Source: Chlorops oryzae (Eukaryota; Arthropoda; Insecta; Diptera; Chloropidae). Taken from it: DNA of 64,000 nucleotides. The stretch's first letter is position 1, and each line of letters opens with the position of its first letter. Below, piece by piece: positions 61,557 to 64,000 of this stretch. The stretch lies in assembly GCA_020466095.1 (NCBI GenBank), contig CM035806.1:115424737-115488736 (forward strand), given 5' to 3'. The position numbers and the translations under genes are program-made. The notes under the pieces were generated by a model. That model searched no databases and was not told where the DNA came from. It worked only from the letters and a program-made list of their open reading frames with translations.

Positions 61557-63290
61557 CTGGTGAAGAAATAAATAAAAATGTTAGCGCGATGAATTATTAT
61601 TCGTACAGAATGATGTTACGCCAAAATGAATATAATCACATATTGCATTGTCGACGACTTTTCCATCAATATGCAGTCGATATGTATGCAAAGATTGAAA
61701 CTGAGCGTTTGAATTATATCAGATACAATCAAAGAAAACTACGTTCTGAGGAATATATACATTTGCGCGATGCAGTTAATAATGATAGCAATGTGAATGA
61801 TATTGGAAGAATGATTATTTTACCAGCAACGTATACTGGAAGTCCACGTCACATGCACGAGTATGCACAGGACGCAATGTCATATGTTCGCCACTATGGA
61901 CGACCAGATTTATTCATTACTTTCACATGTAATCCACATTGGACAGAGATTATGGAACATTTATTTGACGGTCAATCGTCAACAGATCGTCATGATATAA
62001 CGGCACGTGTGTTTAAGCAAAAATTGAAATCACTGATGGATTTTATTGTTAAATTGAAAGTCTTTGGAGAGGTCCGTTGCTGGATGTATTCTGTTGAATG
62101 GCAGAAGAGAGGTTTACCACATGCACACGCTTTAATTTGGTTAGTTCGCAAAATAAGACCGGATGAAATTGATAGTGTTATATCGGCGGAAATTCCTGAT
62201 CAAACAGTTGATCCAGAATTGCATGAAATTGTCATAAAGAATATGATTCATGGCCCATGTGGTGAATTTAACATCAATTCACCATGTATGATTGATGGAA
62301 AGTGTACGAAACGATATCCAAGAGCATTGGTGTCTGATACGGTCACTGGCAATGACGGATATCCGTTGTATCGTCGTCGGTCAACTGAAGACAATGGTAG
62401 ATCAACAATGGTTAAGATAAGAAATCAAGATGTTGAAGTGGATAATCGTTGGATCGTTCCATATTCACCGTTATTGTCGAAAACGTTTAAAGCCCATATA
62501 AACGTTGAGTATTGTAATTCAGTCAAATCGATTAAATACATTTGCAAATACGTGAATAAAGGTAGCGATATGGCTGTATTTGGAGTAGCTGAAGTCAATA
62601 GAAATGATGAAATAACCCAATATCAAATGGGGCGTTATATCAGCAGCAATGAAGCAATTTGGCGTATTTTTTCATTTCCAATACATGAAAGATATCCAAC
62701 AGTTGTTCACTTGGCAGTTCATCTTGAAAATGGTCAACGTGTTTATTTTACGGCTGAAAATGCATTGGCAAGAGCAACAGCACCACCAGGTACCACATTG
62801 ACTGCTTTCTTTAGATTGTGTCAAGTTGATGCTTTTGCTAAAACGTTGCTATATGCGGAAATACCATCATATTTCACGTGGAATGCACAAAAAAAGGAAT
62901 TTCAACGACGTAAACAAGGGACACCAGTTGATGGCCATCCTAATTTGTATTTTTCTGATGCTTTGGGGAGAATTTACACGGTTCACCCGAACAATGCTGA
63001 GTGTTTTTACTTGCGTTTGTTGTTGATTAATGTCCGCGGACCCACATCATTTCAACATTTGAGAACAATTGATGGAAATTTGTATGCGACATATCGTGAA
63101 GCATGTCAACGATTGAATTTACTTGAAGATGACACACATTGGGATGCTACAATTGCTGATGCATCACTTTCAGCTCACCCAAATCAAATACGAACATTAT
63201 TTTCAATTTTATTATGGACAAAGTATAGAGATTTTATGGCAGAAGATATTTTACATCGATTTCGTCGTGTTAATGCAAATCTTTAAGCTT

Positions 63291-63652
63291 TTGTTTTCTG
63301 CAGTCGTAAAAAATGATATTTTCGAAAAAAAAAATTTTTTTTTTGAAGCTTCATAAAAATTATTTAAAAAAATCGGAAACACTATTCCTTTTAATTAAAA
63401 CTTGTATAAGAGTTAAAATTTACGTCAAAAGTAATTTCAATGCGTTTTCTGTTTTATTTGCTGGTATATAAGAGTTTAAAAATTACTGGTCGATTTTTCG
63501 ACCACTGGCCAGATACGATATACAAATATGCATTGTTTACATTTTTCACAGCTCTAAGTGACACGTGCTTTTAATAAGTTGATTGGTTTGCTCTGAGTTG
63601 TTTTCAGTTTTTTATCTTGTGGTTAAGTGTTAGGAGATTTTTAATTCGCAAA
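63291..63652. other. No gene seen; possible promoter of the next ORF
   Basis: GGTATATAAGAG at about 63464 is a TATA-like sequence 190 bp before the next ATG; GGTCGATTTTTCGACC at 63488 is a short palindrome. Confidence 0.35.
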
Positions 63653-63823
63653 ATGTATCGGCAAACATATATCACGCAAGGAGAAATTGAACGATTATTT
63701 AACGAAAGTAGTGATGATGAGGAAACCGCAACACTTATTTGTCATGCAAATAGTGTTTGTTGGCAACACAGCTCTGGAGAGGGATCTCAAGCTATGTTAT
63801 ATTCACTAGAAGCTAAATTATAA
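63653..63823 (+). CDS. 56-residue ORF, acidic; possibly piggyBac-like N-terminus
   Basis: MYRQTYITQGEIERLFNESS then DDEETATLICHANS and a stop at 63821. The 'E-I-E-R-L ... acidic run' start is reminiscent of piggyBac transposase N-termini, but it is far too short and the rest does not match. It could also be unrelated. A TATA-like element lies upstream. Beyond 63823 I see nothing to the window end. Confidence 0.3.
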   Translation: MYRQTYITQGEIERLFNESSDDEETATLICHANSVCWQHSSGEGSQAMLYSLEAKL

Positions 63824-64000
63824 TAAGTAATATGCATTAGGAGCCTAAGTGACAATAAGTTATAAGTAGAAATTAAGTCACATCCGCTTCCTCCTTCTTT
63901 TCTTTGAACGCGTTGAGAGCAAATGGATGCTTTATTCTTTTATAAAGCGAAATCATAGCTTTGGAAAGCTAAAAATTATAGAGTATTGGAAGTAAGAATA

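Larger units (their letters stand above)
59450..63286 (+). pseudogene. Helitron Rep (HUH, two-tyrosine) gene with apparent introns, helicase missing
   Basis: ATG 59450 (MPRQRRSNLARRTRNATSV). An in-frame TAA at 59612 interrupts, and the same frame continues through MRLSRGLSHEDQLQQNLNRR and VCQHCNALKFPNE...GMCC (zinc-like) to AAG at 60055. It resumes in frame at 60983 (IQGQIYHRVGSLLPFPDQNY) to 61490, then from 61557 (GEEINKNVSAMNYYSYRMML). The Rep domain has LFITFTCNPHWTEI, the HUH motif in GLPHAHALIWL (about 62113) and the paired tyrosines in YICKYVNKGSD (about 62537). The frame stops at 63284 just as the linker to the helicase begins; no Walker motifs are present. Confidence 0.88.
57660..63290 (+). 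mobile_element. Helitron, 5' end, tandem array and truncated Rep gene
   Basis: Begins TCTATATATATAAAAATC, the typical insect Helitron 5' end, after a TA. A 101-bp tandem array follows, then a GC-rich hairpin GCCCGGGCAACGTCGGGC at 59182 like Helitron 3' ends. Next comes a second copy of the subterminal sequence (AAAACCAAAACATGCGTTGG at 57729 and 59206) and a Rep gene. The helicase half and true 3' end are missing. The structure looks like a non-autonomous and an autonomous copy fused. Confidence 0.85.

Overview
The window is repeat-rich, AT-rich animal DNA in which nearly every recognisable feature is a transposable element or a relic of one. The mix suggests a higher (schizophoran) fly, possibly a tephritid or drosophilid relative. 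It holds a gypsy-type errantivirus with env, an mdg1/412-like LTR element, irritans-type and other mariners, a P-element-superfamily transposase, Helentron (INE-1-like) repeats with a GTGGGCGTGGCAG motif, and TATA plus TCAGT-type core promoters. This is inferred from element families; no host marker gene was found. I found no convincing single-copy host gene. Three runs of exactly 100 N (5198-5297, 18179-18278, 31538-31637) are assembly gaps.

Layout. 1-5197: a ~155-bp satellite, alternating A/B monomers, interrupted by a broken arthropod repeat gene that carries a complete hAT insertion. 5298-8356: 3' end of an irritans-type mariner, a hairpin, and a PIF/Harbinger relic. 8357-18178: a gypsy errantivirus (gag, pol, env) with a 3.2-kb TG...CA insertion of unknown type, encoding an unrecognised 236-residue protein, and a 230-bp MITE. 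18279-22115: tandem repeats, a Helentron, a hypothetical ORF and GA microsatellites. 22116-25056: a Tc1-like element on the minus strand, split by a non-autonomous hAT that itself holds two smaller inverted-repeat elements. 25368-35300: many hAT and Tourist-like MITEs, a second Helentron, and fragments of three or four DNA transposase genes. 36500-40830: a core promoter, tRNA-like SINE heads and a LINE ORF2 on the minus strand. 41900-43280: GC-richer tandem arrays downstream of a minus-strand TATA box. 43604-46326: a SANT-like exon, a hAT, and a nearly intact mariner that landed inside that hAT's target duplication. 47589-55259: a complete mdg1/412-like LTR element with 488-bp LTRs and a 1.1-kb foldback element in its reverse-transcriptase active-site codons. 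55634-57530: a MITE and a P-superfamily transposase C-terminus. 57531-63290: a hAT end, then a Helitron with a 101-bp tandem array and a Rep gene that appears to have spliceosomal introns. 63653-63823: a small unrecognised ORF.

How it works together. The elements do not form a pathway. They form a stratigraphy of nested insertions: gypsy < 3.2-kb element and MITE; Tc1 < hAT < MITEs; repeat gene < hAT; hAT < mariner; mdg1 < foldback; P < hAT < Helitron. Target-site duplications (8 bp for hAT, 4 bp for LTR elements, TA for mariner, TTA for Tourist) give the order of events. All calls come from reading the sequence; family names rest on remembered motifs and no database search was run.
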